A DNA stretch of 64,000 bases, from the NCBI RefSeq assembly GCF_036417845.1, contig NC_089979.1:2657424-2721423 (forward strand). Direction: 5' to 3'. This DNA is from Apteryx mantelli. Lineage: Eukaryota > Chordata > Aves > Apterygiformes > Apterygidae. Under the pieces are notes generated by a model that searched no databases, was not told the origin of the DNA, and was given only the letters and a program-made list of their open reading frames with translations. A program made the translations under genes and the position numbers. The stretch's first letter is position 1. Every line of letters begins with the position of its first letter. This document shows, in pieces, positions 51,521-63,100 of the stretch.

Positions 51521-51887
51521 CACAGCAAAATAAAAAGGCGATTTTTATGAGGGATGTCCCACTTTCCTGACCAGCTCGACCTGTTTCCTTTCCTTCTGCT
51601 AGGACCACACACCTGCCTGCTGGCTGTGGGCAGCGGGGAGGGAGGGCAGGAACCAGGGAGGGGAAAGTGACTGAAGCCCAGATTGAATAAAACAAAGCAA
51701 AATCTTGCAAGCGACGGGCAAAGGGGCCGGGTGTTCCCACCATCCCATACTTTCCACGGAGCAACTTGCATCCCACCTGCAGCAGGTGGCATCCTCACCC
51801 CATGCCTGCACCGTCCTACGGCACGGGAAGGCATTCGAAAACGACAAGAGCCAAAGAAAAGAAAGGTCTCGGGTTTCAAGTTCTCTT

Positions 51888-51893
51888 TTTATT
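51888..51893 (-). terminator. Candidate proximal poly(A) signal AATAAA
   Basis: Minus-strand AATAAA (CTTCAATAAAAAGAG context), about 1.2 kb after the stop codon. If used, it gives a short 3' UTR that still includes the CpG-rich block at 52232-52870. No downstream GU-rich element stands out clearly. Confidence 0.35.
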
Positions 51894-52231
51894 GAAGAAA
51901 AGAAAAAGAAGAAGGAAAAAAATAGATTATTTTTTGTTTGTTTTGTTTCCAAGTTGACGTTATTCATGTTGTCAGTTTGTCTCAATGTCCTAAGGCAATA
52001 TTCTCTGTATACCAAATATCTCCAGGTACATAAGCGGATGTGTCTTTCCCTCTTTCTCTCTGGCTTCCAGGGAGGGGCAGCTTGGAATAAGTTCGAGTCC
52101 GAAAGCAAGGGAAAAATAACAGAAAAAAAAAAGGATGTGGCCAAACGGACCTTTGCCAAGGCCCGTGCTGAGTTTATCTATTTAACAGTCAATGAAGTGA
52201 CCTACATTCTTGTTGTTGGTCTGTTTTTCCT

Positions 52232-52870
52232 GTGATGCCTTCGACCCTCTCCCTGGAGACGGGGCGAGCAGGTGCGAGAGGCGTCCTGTCCTCCTGCGTG
52301 TGCCCCAGAGCGACGAGGGGGAGAAGCCCCACCTTACCTCTCGGATGGGCTACGGGTGTCGCGTCTGTCACCGTCACGTCCCCAGGGCGCCCCGCGAGCT
52401 GGCCCGCACGGTGGTGCCGGCGCGTCCCGTGTTGGGCGGCGCGGAGGATGCTTCTCGGCCGTGGTGCCCAGCGGCTGGGCCCGTCCCCGTTCCCGTCTTC
52501 TCGGCTGCGGCGGGGTGGTGGGGGGGTGAAGATCGGCTCGCGCGCTCTTGAGCCCGTGCTGTGCAAGGGACATCCCGGATCGGGCAAGGATGCGTTTCTC
52601 CCGGGACCTACGGCTGGAGAGCATCCCGGTGAAGCTCCTGCTGGGTTCACCTCCGTCTTCTCCTTGCAGCCAAAACCTGTCTTCGTGGCCCTGGTGCCAC
52701 ACGGTCCCACCGGCCGCTGCGCCGTGCCTCCCCTGCTGCAGAGCAGGGCTCCTCGTGCCAGCGCCCTCCGTCGCGGGCCACCACGGCCTCCGCACGGGGC
52801 GATTCCTGGCAGCCCTCCCCGCCCTCTGCCTCCTCCTCGCTCTTTTCCAGGCGCGCTCCCTCTCCAGTCC
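52232..52870. promoter_or_regulatory. CpG-rich block inside the predicted 3' UTR
   Basis: By eye this stretch is much richer in G+C and CpG than the rest of the window; for example GGCGCGG, GCGCGCTC, GCCGGCGCG and CTGCGGCGGGG occur within a few hundred bases. Long open frames appear at once in several plus and minus frames (up to 221 codons on plus). That is what high GC alone produces, so I do not call them genes. It could be an orphan CpG island or simply a GC-rich UTR. No TATA box or initiator was recognised. Confidence 0.5.
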
Positions 52871-53031
52871 TACCTGGGAAAGATCGTGTTGGTCTGAACC
52901 TACAGCTACTATATTCTATAAAGTAATATTCCCCCTCTCTGCTGAGAACAATACAAAAGTTACTGCGTTTTACCAAAGGTTTCAAAAGAAACCAAACACT
53001 TCTCTCACTCGGTTTCGATTTAATTTAATCA

Positions 53032-53044
53032 TTTTTTTTTTTTT
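53032..53044. repeat. T13 homopolymer close to the stop codon
   Basis: Lies 67-79 bases after the stop on the minus strand, where it reads as an A-tract. The adjacent segment contains ATTAAA variants. Confidence 0.85.
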
Positions 53045-53110
53045 AAATTTGTGTGTGTTTGTTTGTTTGCTTGTTTTCCGGAAAAAAAAGTCCCTTTCTC
53101 TCTTTTCCAC

Positions 53111-53308
53111 TCAGACCTCCGTCTGAAGGTCAATAATGTCTTGTCCCACCAGAGGGATGGTGGCCCCTGTTTTCTCCCACTCTACAGTTTTTAGTTCTAA
53201 GGGAGACTGTGCCACAGGTTCCATGTCCTTTTTAACCCATGATGGTGGAGACTGGACTTTCCTGATTCCTTCCCAGGGTCTCTTGTTTGGTGTCTGCTGT
53301 TTCTCTTG
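53111..53308 (-). CDS. ADGRB3: Terminal coding exon of an adhesion GPCR B-family (BAI) receptor, probably ADGRB3 (partial)
   Basis: Seen: reading the minus strand, a CTGCAG acceptor ends at 53309 and a 198-bp open frame runs to TGA at 53113-53111, giving 65 residues. The exon starts on a codon boundary ([12 protein letters not shown]...). It contains a Trp/Pro-rich stretch ([12 protein letters not shown], residues 17-28) and ends [16 protein letters not shown]. The last four residues, QTEV, fit a class I PDZ ligand (S/T-X-V). There is no start codon because this is an internal piece of a gene of about 1,500 codons. Known: the three BAI receptors are synaptic seven-pass adhesion GPCRs whose cytoplasmic tails end in QTEV and bind PDZ scaffolds such as MAGI proteins and PSD-95; ADGRB3 binds C1q-like proteins. 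Inferred: this is the intracellular tail end, with the GPS/GAIN, seven-pass and N-terminal parts encoded beyond 64000. The paralogue is chosen from genomic setting (long intron, gene-poor, AT-rich). ADGRB1 is the main alternative. Confidence 0.85.
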   Translation of the reverse strand, partial: QEKQQTPNKRPWEGIRKVQSPPSWVKKDMEPVAQSPLELKTVEWEKTGATIPLVGQDIIDLQTEV

Positions 53309-53373
53309 CTGCAGGAAGAAGAAGGGGTAAAAAGGGAGAAAGAGAAAGAGAGAAAGAAAGAGAGAAAGAGGTT
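53309..53373 (-). promoter_or_regulatory. 3' splice site and long polypyrimidine tract of the last intron
   Basis: On the minus strand an almost pure CT run (a GA-repeat on the plus strand, 53315-53371) ends in CTTCTTCCTGCAG, with the AG at 53310-53309, immediately before the open terminal exon. This is a strong consensus acceptor, and it fixes the exon start and phase 0. The tract is built from short GAAA/GAGA repeats, so its length may vary between individuals. Confidence 0.85.
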
Positions 53374-55123
53374 AGTGCCTGTGCAACAAATACTTTTTTT
53401 TTTTTACCTCTCAGGCTTCTTTACTTTTATATTAAAGGGAGATTTTCCCATGAAACCCCTGGTGCAAGAAAAACAGGGGTTTCAGTGAAAATTGCATTTG
53501 GTGTGTAAATTGTCTATTTTCAGGACAAAAAGAATTTTTTTTTCATTGCTGCCTCTAACACCCAATGCCTAGATATTTCAGCTTTCAGATGATGTTTTGC
53601 TGCTTGCATTTCCCCTGAAAAATTGAAAACGACTATGAGAATTTAATTCTTTTTCCTATTTCTACAGAAAAGTCCCACAAGGAAATCTAGATTATGAGGA
53701 GATCTTTTTAAAGGTACATTGACTGTATCGATGCAAATATATTCATCATGTAACACAGCTATTTATAGGCTATGAAATTACAGCAAAAGACAGTAACTAA
53801 TTTGCTGGTAAACCCATCCTAATTGAAGAGCTGGATCGTCAACTCTGAAATTGAAAGAATTTCCATCAACTGCAAATCAAGCCTTCAAGGCTCTATCGAC
53901 TGCTGTTAGCCTAGCCTGCCGCCAGCGTAGTGCCACGGATATCAAGTCAGAGAACACCTTTCAATGTTTCTGCCAGTAGGCACCAAGATAAGACACAGGG
54001 GAGAGCTGGGACCTTGTAAAACGAGTGTATCCTTAAGTGCATATGTGAAGGGGATTCCATGCAAAGATTTTAAATGAGTTGTTCCACTAAGCTTCTCCCC
54101 GCCACCAAGTGTGATGCTTTTCACAGTTAATTATCCCCACAAAATGCTCAAACTCTGAGTGAGAAAAGGCTCCCTGAACGTGACAGCAGCACAAAGTTCT
54201 CCTGAACCACCCGCCAAGGGAAAAGTGAAGGCTAACCGAGAGGGGAGGCAGGGATGGTGGGTTGCACCGAGGAAGATGAGGAGAGACAACCTCTCAGGAG
54301 AAGGTGAGGAGACACACATGCAGGTCACATGCAGCCCAGGTTGCTCCACAGCTTCGTGCTAGTGCTCAAAGGTAGTGACCAAGGGGAGATGGAGCCACCC
54401 GCCGGACTGCAGTGTCATAATTGTGCTTTTACTGTAGGATGCTGCAGAGATAGCTGCAGCCATCTAAGAAGCCTAGATATCCAGCTGCCACGTGCTAATC
54501 CTCCTGCCTTGGGTCATACTCCTTCCCCTTCCTAACAAAGAGACTTGGTAAGTTTGTGATTTATCCTGTCTCCACACTGCAATGCTGATTGGAAAGGCAT
54601 TGTTTCTGCTGGGATGGCTTTTGGCACACCACCAAAACCACAACTTGAAGATGCCCCTACACTCCCCCATCTGGCACCTGCCCACAGGGAGAAGGCTCTG
54701 GGTGAAGCGGTTGGGTGGCCAGATAGCAGCCAATGCAGGAAACAGGTAAACCTGGTCCTCTCTCCAACAGGAAGTGTAAACATTCTCAAATTATTTCCAT
54801 TTTAACTCAGAATGAGAAAAATAACTTTTAAAAATGCCTAGGAAAGAGAATTGTTTAAAAAAAAACAAGTTTTGGAAAAGTATTGTTCAGAAAAATGCAA
54901 AACACTTTGGTACTTGAATTCTGCAGCTGCAGTATTCATTAAACTCCACAACATGGAGCTTTTCTTATGCTGTTGGTATTATTCTTACATTATTCCATGA
55001 TGTAGCACAATGCTGATTACTAATAATAGGACGGAAAAGGTAATAAAACTGTTGACTTATTCCATTATCTATTTTAGATGTTATTAAAGAACCACTGTTA
55101 CTAAGAACTGAAACCTTTTCATT

Positions 55124-55167
55124 CCTATGTGTTTTAACACACAGGTTTTAACACCTATGTGTTTTAA
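55124..55167. repeat. 30-bp period duplication
   Basis: CCTATGTGTTTTAA occurs at 55124-55137 and again at 55154-55167, with TTTTAACA repeated between them. The segment TGTGTTTTAACACACA is also nearly self-complementary. Confidence 0.8.
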
Positions 55168-56564
55168 TGAAACAAAGTTGAGGCTTCCTAAAGTGAAACT
55201 TTACTTATGGTGCTTTTACAGGCCATTTGTCTGTCGTGAAATGATATAACAAAAATGCACACATAAAGACAAAAGCACAAGTAGAGCAAAAACTGAAATG
55301 GAATTAAAAGTCATCCAATAGGAAAAAAAACAAGAAGCTCAGTCAGAGCAGACACTTTCAACGACAAATATTTTGTTTTCTCCCACAATTGCTGTGGTAC
55401 CACAAGCCACATTTTTCAAAGTTAGCAATGGCCAAGGCTATATTATTTAACAGAAGGATGAACAAATGATCATATGAGTGAAGTTCATAAATAATTCCAT
55501 CTCTTCTCTCAAATGAAAGTCCTTCTTTGATGACATTATTTACGGCCACCTTCAGCATCAGATCATTCTATTTCCAACCAATTTTTCTTTTAATAGTCCC
55601 TTGATACCACCATAGCCCTGACCTTCAGTATCTCCTTCATGGTGTGAAGATGCACCCAGCTGGGATCGTGTACACTGAATGTGATTAGCAACCTCATTAT
55701 CATTCCTACAAAGGGCTCCTTTTCAGCTACTGATTGATAGCAGATGCAATTCCATGTAGAGAAGGGAAATTGGGGAAAAAAAATAATTATGAGTTCATAT
55801 CTACAAAAATGGCCTCTAATCAGACCTGTCACTAAGGAACAAGACCTAAGTGTTGCAATAATTATTCTATAGTGATATAAAACGGACATTAAACATCAGG
55901 AATTGTTAAGAAAGGAAAATAGAATAAAACAAAAAACATCATTATGCCAATGTATAACCCCACTCTGAGCCTGCATCTTGCATATTATGTGCAGCCCCAC
56001 CCTCGGTCTTGCTCTCTCAAAAAAGGATATAGTGGAAATGGTAAAGACAAAGGTGGCAAGTATACAGCCATGAACAAGTTACGTCACATATTCTGTATGA
56101 GGAATGATTATATCCACTAAGACTTTCCAGCCTTGAAAAGAGACCATGAACGGATTTGATAAAGGTCTATAAAACCCAGAGTGGCCTGTTGACGGTAGGA
56201 ACTGACTACTGATGGTAGGGATTGTCTCTTCCAACACAAGAGCTACAAGGCATGACAAGACACAAGCAGCACCAGCACAGAACGAACCCAAGGGATCAGT
56301 CCTGCACACAGTGCTCAGCTGAACTGCGCGACACCTTTCTACAGCACTCTGTTGATGCTTAAAATTGCTAGAATTACAGAAAGTATCTGGAGAAGCTCAC
56401 AAAAGAAAAAGTCCATTCAGTACTACAAAAGAAAATGACATCATTCTGTTAAGGGCATCTCTGAGGACAAATCACTGATTGGGCAAGATCTTTTTGAGGA
56501 TGTACCACTACATGCTTGTCCTGTTCTTTTATTTTCCCTAGCCACTTTAGTTTCCACAAGGGAG

Positions 56565-56850
56565 AAGAGGCAGAGCTAGAATGGCCTTCGGTTTGACCTG
56601 GTATGGTTGTTTCTCAGTTGCCAATTTATCAGTTCCACCTGCGCATAAGGAAAAACTTCTTTACTGTGAGAGTAACAGCACCGGAACAGGTTGCCCAGAG
56701 AGATGTGGAGTCTCCATCCTTGGAGATATTCAAAAGCCATCTGGACACGGTCCTTGGCAACCTGTTGTAGGTGACCCTGCTGAGCAGGGGGGTTGGACTA
56801 GATGATCTCCAGAGGTCCCTTCCAACCTCAACCCTTCTGTGATTCTGTGA
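56565..56850 (+). mobile_element. CR1 LINE 3' fragment, young-looking
   Basis: From about 56641 the match is clear: GCGCATAAGGAAAAACTTCT, AACAGGTTGCCCAGAGAGAT, GGAGATATTCAAAAGCCATC, GGACACGGTCCTTGGCAACC, GACTAGATGATCTCCAGAGG, and the diagnostic 3' end CTTCTGTGATTCTGTGAG. The left edge (56565-56640) is less certain. It lies in the last intron, antisense to the gene. Confidence 0.93.
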
Positions 56851-58274
56851 GATGGGTTTAGTGACTTCAAAGATGTGATATGGGTAGAAGACGGAGTCTC
56901 AGGAGATCAGCAAATGAAGAGGGGAGGCTTGCTTCTAGTTTCCCAGTTAACACAAAACAATTTAACTTTTCTAGTGATGCTATGAGTGGGGAAACTACCC
57001 TACCCATCAGCTATCTCACAACACATGCTGGCAGCTCACAGAGCCGTGCACATACAGCTGAACACTACACACTTGTACAGAAGGACTCAGAGCCCTGCCG
57101 GATCTCTGCGAAGGACTGAGTAGGTTAAATGTAATCAGCCGAACTGAGTTCTGGCAAGGACGTTGGGAGGTAAAAGAAAATCTTTTCTTCTTGGCAAGGG
57201 GCACCCTGGGAATCAGTGGCTCGTTCCAGGAAACAGTGCTCTTTTTCTTTCCCTCCATATGGAAAAGGTTTGGATTGGGTCTCGGCCACTTGAACAGCAT
57301 ATAGAAAATGGCCACCAGGCTCATGCTTCAGCTCTGGCATTGTCTTCTGGCCTTGCTGTGGGGTCTCAGCGGTCCTTGTGGGCAGGAGAAAAAGCTTAGC
57401 TACGCACAGAAAAGAAGAAAAACCTGAAGAGAGGGTTGTGTAATCCAACTGTAAAAGGCGCTGGTGCTGGCCCGGGGCCTGGCGCCTCGGAGACAGCCAG
57501 GAATAGGCTGAGACAGGAGCTGAAAGCCGCGGAGGCTGCTCTGCCAATAATTCAAAGGGACAGAACCATTACTCTGGGCCGACACATTCCTGGGCTCGTC
57601 AAGGCGGGGGGGAACGTTTATCAGTTCCTGCCTGGTGCCAGGGTGGCTGCACAGACTTCTTTATCGGACGGGTGAGAGGATGGGGGGATGTCCAAGCCCA
57701 AGGCTGGGGTAAAACCTGCTGTGCACTTGCAGTGAGGGCCAGCCGGAGACCTTCATTATCCTTGTGGCACTTGGAGTTTCTCTTGTTCACCGCTTGCATT
57801 TTGGCTGCACATCTTCAAGGTGAGAGAAAGGATTTTTGGATAAAAGGCATTTCAGAGGCCGTGTCAATGCAGCCCCCCAAATTCCTAACCAAGACAGAGG
57901 CAAAAGACTGAGACAATCTACACAGCCACCTCCATCTAAAGATAGTTCTGGGAGACCTCAACGAGTCACCCATGCTGAATGCAAAGTGGCTACGGAAAGG
58001 TGACAGGCAGCAGTGCATCGAGGCACCTCTCCACACATTGGCTGCCTCTGAGGGTCTTGCTATGGCACCGGTCTTCGCTTCATCCACTGAGGGCTGAAGA
58101 GAACCCTCAAGGATCTTGCTGCGATTCTTTTTTGCTTAGGAGCTGCATCACTGTATTGCACAAATATAGGATGGGAGACTGATTGGCTACTGTAAGACAG
58201 TGCTTTCATTTCACACTTTGGTCAAAAGCAATTAAAGGTGAAAGCTGCTAAGCTGCATCTCCTTGTTTTGCCTC

Positions 58275-58288
58275 TTTTTTTTTTTTTT
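58275..58288. repeat. T14 homopolymer
   Basis: An intronic uninterrupted T run (A-tract in the minus-strand transcript). Confidence 0.85.
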
Positions 58289-59948
58289 AATACCCAAATT
58301 TTATGGTTACTCTTAACAACCTCAGGAGGAATTCAGTGCTTTTTACAGAGCACTCTGGGATAGCACTAGACCCAGGTACTCACACGCTGTTTTCATTGCC
58401 TCTAGCGTCAACTTGAAGGATATTTCATGACCCAAATGGTCTCTCCCCACGATACTGATGACTGTAAGACCTGAATGAAGTTATTCAGACTTTATACTGG
58501 GGAATCTGAAAGATAAATGTGGCTCATGTGTTCTAATTCATCTTTGGATCAATGTTGACAAAAAGTGATTAGAAATAGGAAAGTTGCCCTGTTTCTCCAC
58601 AAAATGAAGTTTCCCTTCCTTTGTAACAAGTTGTATCTGTAGCTCCTTCATTTTATGTTACAGAACTTTAAAGATATTATTTTTGTTAATTTAAGAGAAA
58701 AGCAGTATAAAAGGAAGCAACTGACTTTTTACTCAGATTTTCATTTTGGAAAAAAACAACCCAAAAACACAGGGGTTTCAACTTGCAGTGATGGAAATCT
58801 GTTAGGAAACTTGAATTATACACTCCCTAGAATATTAAAAAGAATATATCTTCTGCTTCTGTATCCTCTGAAGATCAGGTAGCCTAAGCTGTAGGGATTG
58901 CTGCAACCCAAAGTCCTGTGAGACCCTGAACAGATGAAAGTGAACAAGCAGTGAATCAGGCACAGGTAAGAAGATCTTTCATAAAGGAAAAAAGTGGATC
59001 CTAGGAACAGCAGTCAGCAAATTCAGGCATGTCAGCACTAGGAGGCACTCTGACATCCAGGAACCTCTTTTTTAGTTTTTTCCTCATTCCTTCACCCACC
59101 TGCAGAGCCTGGCTGTTCTGGGACACAAGGACCAGTTCTTAGCACCTTCTCTATTCTCACTGCCTTTCACAGAGCATTTGACCACAGCACTCACTGGTCA
59201 AGGCCCTTGTTCTCTTGAATTGGGGAATTTCTTCTTCTACTGTCACAGAAGATTATTCTTAACCAGATTTAGGAACTGGCAGCTTCTGTGGAGTTGAGAT
59301 AGGTGCTGTCCTCTGAGGGCCCAATCCAGACAGGTAGGTATATTTACTGCCTTCTTAGTTAGAAGGTATTTTTGAAAATCTGGAACAGTCCCTTGCCTGA
59401 TGCTTGCAAAGAAAGCCAGCGGTTCCCCCAGAATTAGGAACAGGCTATTCTCCAGGCTATTCTCATGGTTAATACAGCTAATTAACATACTGTCCTTTTT
59501 GGACAATGACTGTGGACTAGTGAGGAGACCACTCCACTTGGTGGACATGGAGAACTGGGTGTTCCCCAAATTGCTAGAAGTATTCAAGGCTCCCTCATGA
59601 GGCAACCAGGGACTCCATGAGGGGACGGAGAGCACCCAACGTGTGATTTTTTCTAGAGTCCTTTGGTTAACCAGTCTGAACAATCTTTTATATCCCTGCT
59701 AACCTGGTTATCCTGCTGTGCAAATCTACCATGGTTTCATGCATCCAGATCTCTTGTGAGTCTCCTTAAATGCTTGGAAATTGGAACCTTAAAAACAGGA
59801 AGTGGGCATGGTAAATTCTCTTAATAACTGAGTGGCGAGAATTGCGACCATGGGTCTGAGAAGTAGGAAAATGAGCTGCAAACTGCTGGTGGCCACTGCC
59901 TGGTTTATGGAGTAGATGATTGCTGGTTGACATCAAAAGGCAAGGCAG

Positions 59949-60113
59949 GAACTGACTGCTAACGCAGAGGATACTGAGAATAAGACGATCTCTCTGAGAA
60001 ATACTGAGTAACTGATGACTGATACTTGGGACACTGAGTATCAGACGATCTACAGGAGGAGCTGAACAGCTGACTGATGGTATATGGAACACTGGATAGC
60101 TAACAGATGGTTT
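59949..60113. repeat. 60-bp minisatellite, about 2.7 degenerate copies
   Basis: AGACGATCT recurs exactly 60 bases apart (59983 and 60043), and a third degenerate copy (ACAGATGG) falls 60 bases further on. On the minus strand this gives a 20-residue protein-level repeat (RLILS... at each start) in an otherwise meaningless frame (59766-60092). Confidence 0.7.
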
Positions 60114-63100
60114 ATGTCTGAATCAATTAATATTTCACGGAATTTTCATAACAGAATTTATTGTAGTAATTATTACATTTTATGTAGCATTCCCTATAAA
60201 AGATATTCTAATTCATCTTTTAACAGTTGTCAATTACCAAAGCTTTTAAAAAGTGCAGAGTATTAAAAGCATGGCACAAAAGAGAGACCCTAGCAGTAAG
60301 TGGAGTTTCCTTTGCAGAAGGACACACAGCCAATGGTCATATGAACACAGTCTCTTGATTTTCAAATTCCTCACTGAGGAACAGGCCTGTATTTGTCACA
60401 ACAACCGCCCTCTGAGCTCCCGCACCCCCAGCCTCAGCTCATGCAAACAAGGGCTGTTTCCATGGATGAAAGTGGAATTCTCCCACCCTGGAGCACGGCT
60501 GCCTGCTCCTGAGCCAGATAGCAAAAGGCCAGGTAGTCAGCAAACAAATGGATTAGTTCTGTCACACAGCAGAATACGCCAGGGAGACAAACAGCTCCAA
60601 CTAATAATTAGCTACAGTAGCCCATTCCTTGGGAAGATCTGAAAAACCTATAGAGAATTTAAATTTAGAGTGGGGAGAAAGAGGAGTTTCTCTTAGTACC
60701 TTTGATGAGCTTCAGACACAAATACACTGCTTTTCTGACGGTGCAAGCAATGGGCTGGCAGCCACAACTAAAACATAAGGCAAGGAGCTACAAAGTAGGG
60801 GCTTTTCAGCCTTCCCCATGATGGAATTCACATGCTCCAACTCTATTTGGCTTCTTTAGGATGTGATCAATATTCCTTTTTTCTTGCTACTCTGGTAGCT
60901 GCCAAAGCAAGTTTTGGTGGAATGGGTATATTCTCCTGGTGTCTGAAGAGGAAGGCTAAGAAAATTGAAGACTTGAGAAGAGGACAGGGAGTCATTAAGC
61001 CAGAAAGACTGTCTAAAAGGAAATAGGGAGAAGTTGTGGAATGGCAGTAATCCTGTACTCCTTGTTATAGAATATATTTATAATTTAGATGCTAACTGCT
61101 AAAAATGACAGAGAAATATGTTTTCCTACTGGGTTTTGGAGCAAGTGCTCGGCCAGGACTAAGAGAAAGAGGACACCGGATTTGAGAACCCTCTTAGAGC
61201 TGAGCTACAGAACAAGTCCAGAGGCCTGTAGGTGAGCTCCAGTATAGGGCTCCAACCAAAGCAAAATCCATTCAAGCTGCAGAGAGCCGAAATGCGCTAG
61301 AGTAATCAGCAAGAATAGGCAAACCACAGAAATTTGCAGAGCTCTGTTACATATGGCTTTGGCTGACCTTGGCACAAGTAAAGAGCTGCTGTTTGAAACA
61401 AATGCAAAGCTAGACGCCAGCAAAGAGAGGAAGAGAGAGGAATATGTATGTGATTCAAACTCCTCTAATGGAGCTGGATCAAAGGATTCCTACCAAGAGA
61501 GAAGGCAGGAGTGTCACTTTCACTGTTTTCAAAGCTGGCGCTAAGCATAGAAGAAACAAAGCCCTCACTTACCTTAAAGGCTGCAAAGCCTCCACTTTCA
61601 AGCCATGCTGTTGCAAAGCATGGAGACCCCTCCTGATGCCTGGTGCAAGCACGGGAATCTAATTAGCAATTAACTTACAGGGAGGAGCAATGCTGGAGAT
61701 GCTCTACGCTGACAATACAGATCTGTGCAGGAGAATTCACCCTGTGTGGTACAAAGTAGCCTGAAAACAGCTCTCCACCATCCTGCTTTAATGTGGACAG
61801 CTCTCAGCTGAAAGGGTAAAGAACTTGGGAAGGGTATGTATTTAGGGGGAAGCGGGGGAAAATGCATATTTGAGTCTATAGACGGTAAGACAAAAAGCAG
61901 ACTTTTGAATGGAGAAACAAACTTGCAGCAAGGTTGCCAGTTAATGGATTTTTCTAGTAATCAGGATGCAGGTGACTAAAGAACAACTCAAAATGATGGG
62001 AGTGCCTGAGAAGGAAGTCACTACCAACCTGACACTTCACCATGTGGCCATTTGGGCAGGGAAATGTGCCATAAAGCTGCTATAAAGAGATACATGAAGA
62101 TCCTGATGGCTTTGATGAATTCAAACTGGTTGAGTCTCAGCCTAGACTGAGGGGGGAGCGAAGGGCCCAGTTATTGGAACAGGCTGGGGGAAACCATTCA
62201 CTCCTTCTTACTTGAATCTTAAAAGTGAAGGCTTGGTGGATCCCAGATGCAAAGAGAGCTTTTAACTATTTTAATCACTTAGGATGTGCGGTGGCAGTTT
62301 TTCTTTTTTTATGCAAATCCTGCTGTGATTGTCTCCAAGCCTTTGGTCCCCTCCATGCTTCCCAGCTCAAAAAAACCGTCCAGGGAATAAACATTCAGAT
62401 TTATCAGAAGCTTCAGAAATGACAACTCAGTTTTCTGCTCAGGTTCCCAGTTTGGTCTGGGATAAACTGAAAGACCCACAGTGTGCTATTTCCATACATG
62501 GGCTGGCTGCAGGCTGGCTGCAAGGCAGCTGAGAGGAAAAGGAGCAAAGTGCACCCAGCTGTTCCTGAGACTACTCTTTTTAGATTCAATGTCCCTGCAG
62601 GGGGAATAGTCTGGTTTAACAGAAGCAAAGGAATCTTGTTGTCCTTCCTTGCAAAGGAATCTTGCCTACAACCTTGTAACTTCTCTTTGAGTTATTGGCA
62701 CATTTTTCAAACATCATCCCCTTCTTCCTTGCCTCATCTGAACTTGAAGACAGCAAGAGATGGGAAATTTACTGTAGGCCATGGTAAGGTCTTCCAGAGG
62801 TCTGTTGCTGCATTAAAAATCTGCATCTTATTTCCAGCCTGACATCTTCCACTTGTAGTCATCAGAACTTGCTGTATTTCAATCTGCTAATATTAACCAT
62901 TCCCTAGCACTGAAAAGTTAGCTTTGGGTGACAGTACCTACATCCCTGATTAGTTCCTACAGGCAGAAGTGCGTGAGACCCATTCATGTATCAAAATAAC
63001 AGCAGCAAACACTGACGCCAAAATGTTTCTTAGGATTGCTTTAAATACGGTCAAGTTTCAGACTCAGTCTGCATTTCAGGTAGTCCCGTTCTCCTAATTA

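Larger units (their letters stand above)
50445..53110 (-). other. ADGRB3: Probable 3' untranslated region of the ADGRB gene
   Basis: This is the sequence downstream (minus strand) of the TGA at 53113-53111. It has no long conserved frame on the minus strand. AATAAA signals on the minus strand at 51893-51888 and 50469-50464 could give UTRs of about 1.2 or 2.6 kb. ATTAAA variants occur close to the stop, near 53018-53028. Composition is strongly segmented: AT-rich next to the stop, CpG-rich at 52232-52870, then AT-rich with palindromes at 50640-51070. The distal end is inferred only from the 50464 signal. RNA evidence is absent, so the length is uncertain. Confidence 0.5.

Noticed and set aside
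51599..52159. 186-codon minus-strand frame within the predicted 3' UTR
   Set aside because: It begins at an internal ATG after the receptor's stop codon, is rich in F/S tracts from homopolymers, and shows no family similarity.
52232..52897. 221-codon plus-strand open frame, with other long frames on both strands over the same stretch
   Set aside because: Several frames are open together, as expected where high GC makes stop codons rare. There is no domain, and the stretch is antisense to the probable 3' UTR.
59243..59683. 146-codon minus-strand frame in the last intron
   Set aside because: No BAI-receptor motif, no flanking splice signals in the right phase that I could identify, and no known domain.
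62085..62200. TTATTGGAACAGGCTGGGGG resembling the CR1 'ttggaacaggctgcc' block
   Set aside because: No other CR1 blocks occur in the right order on either side.
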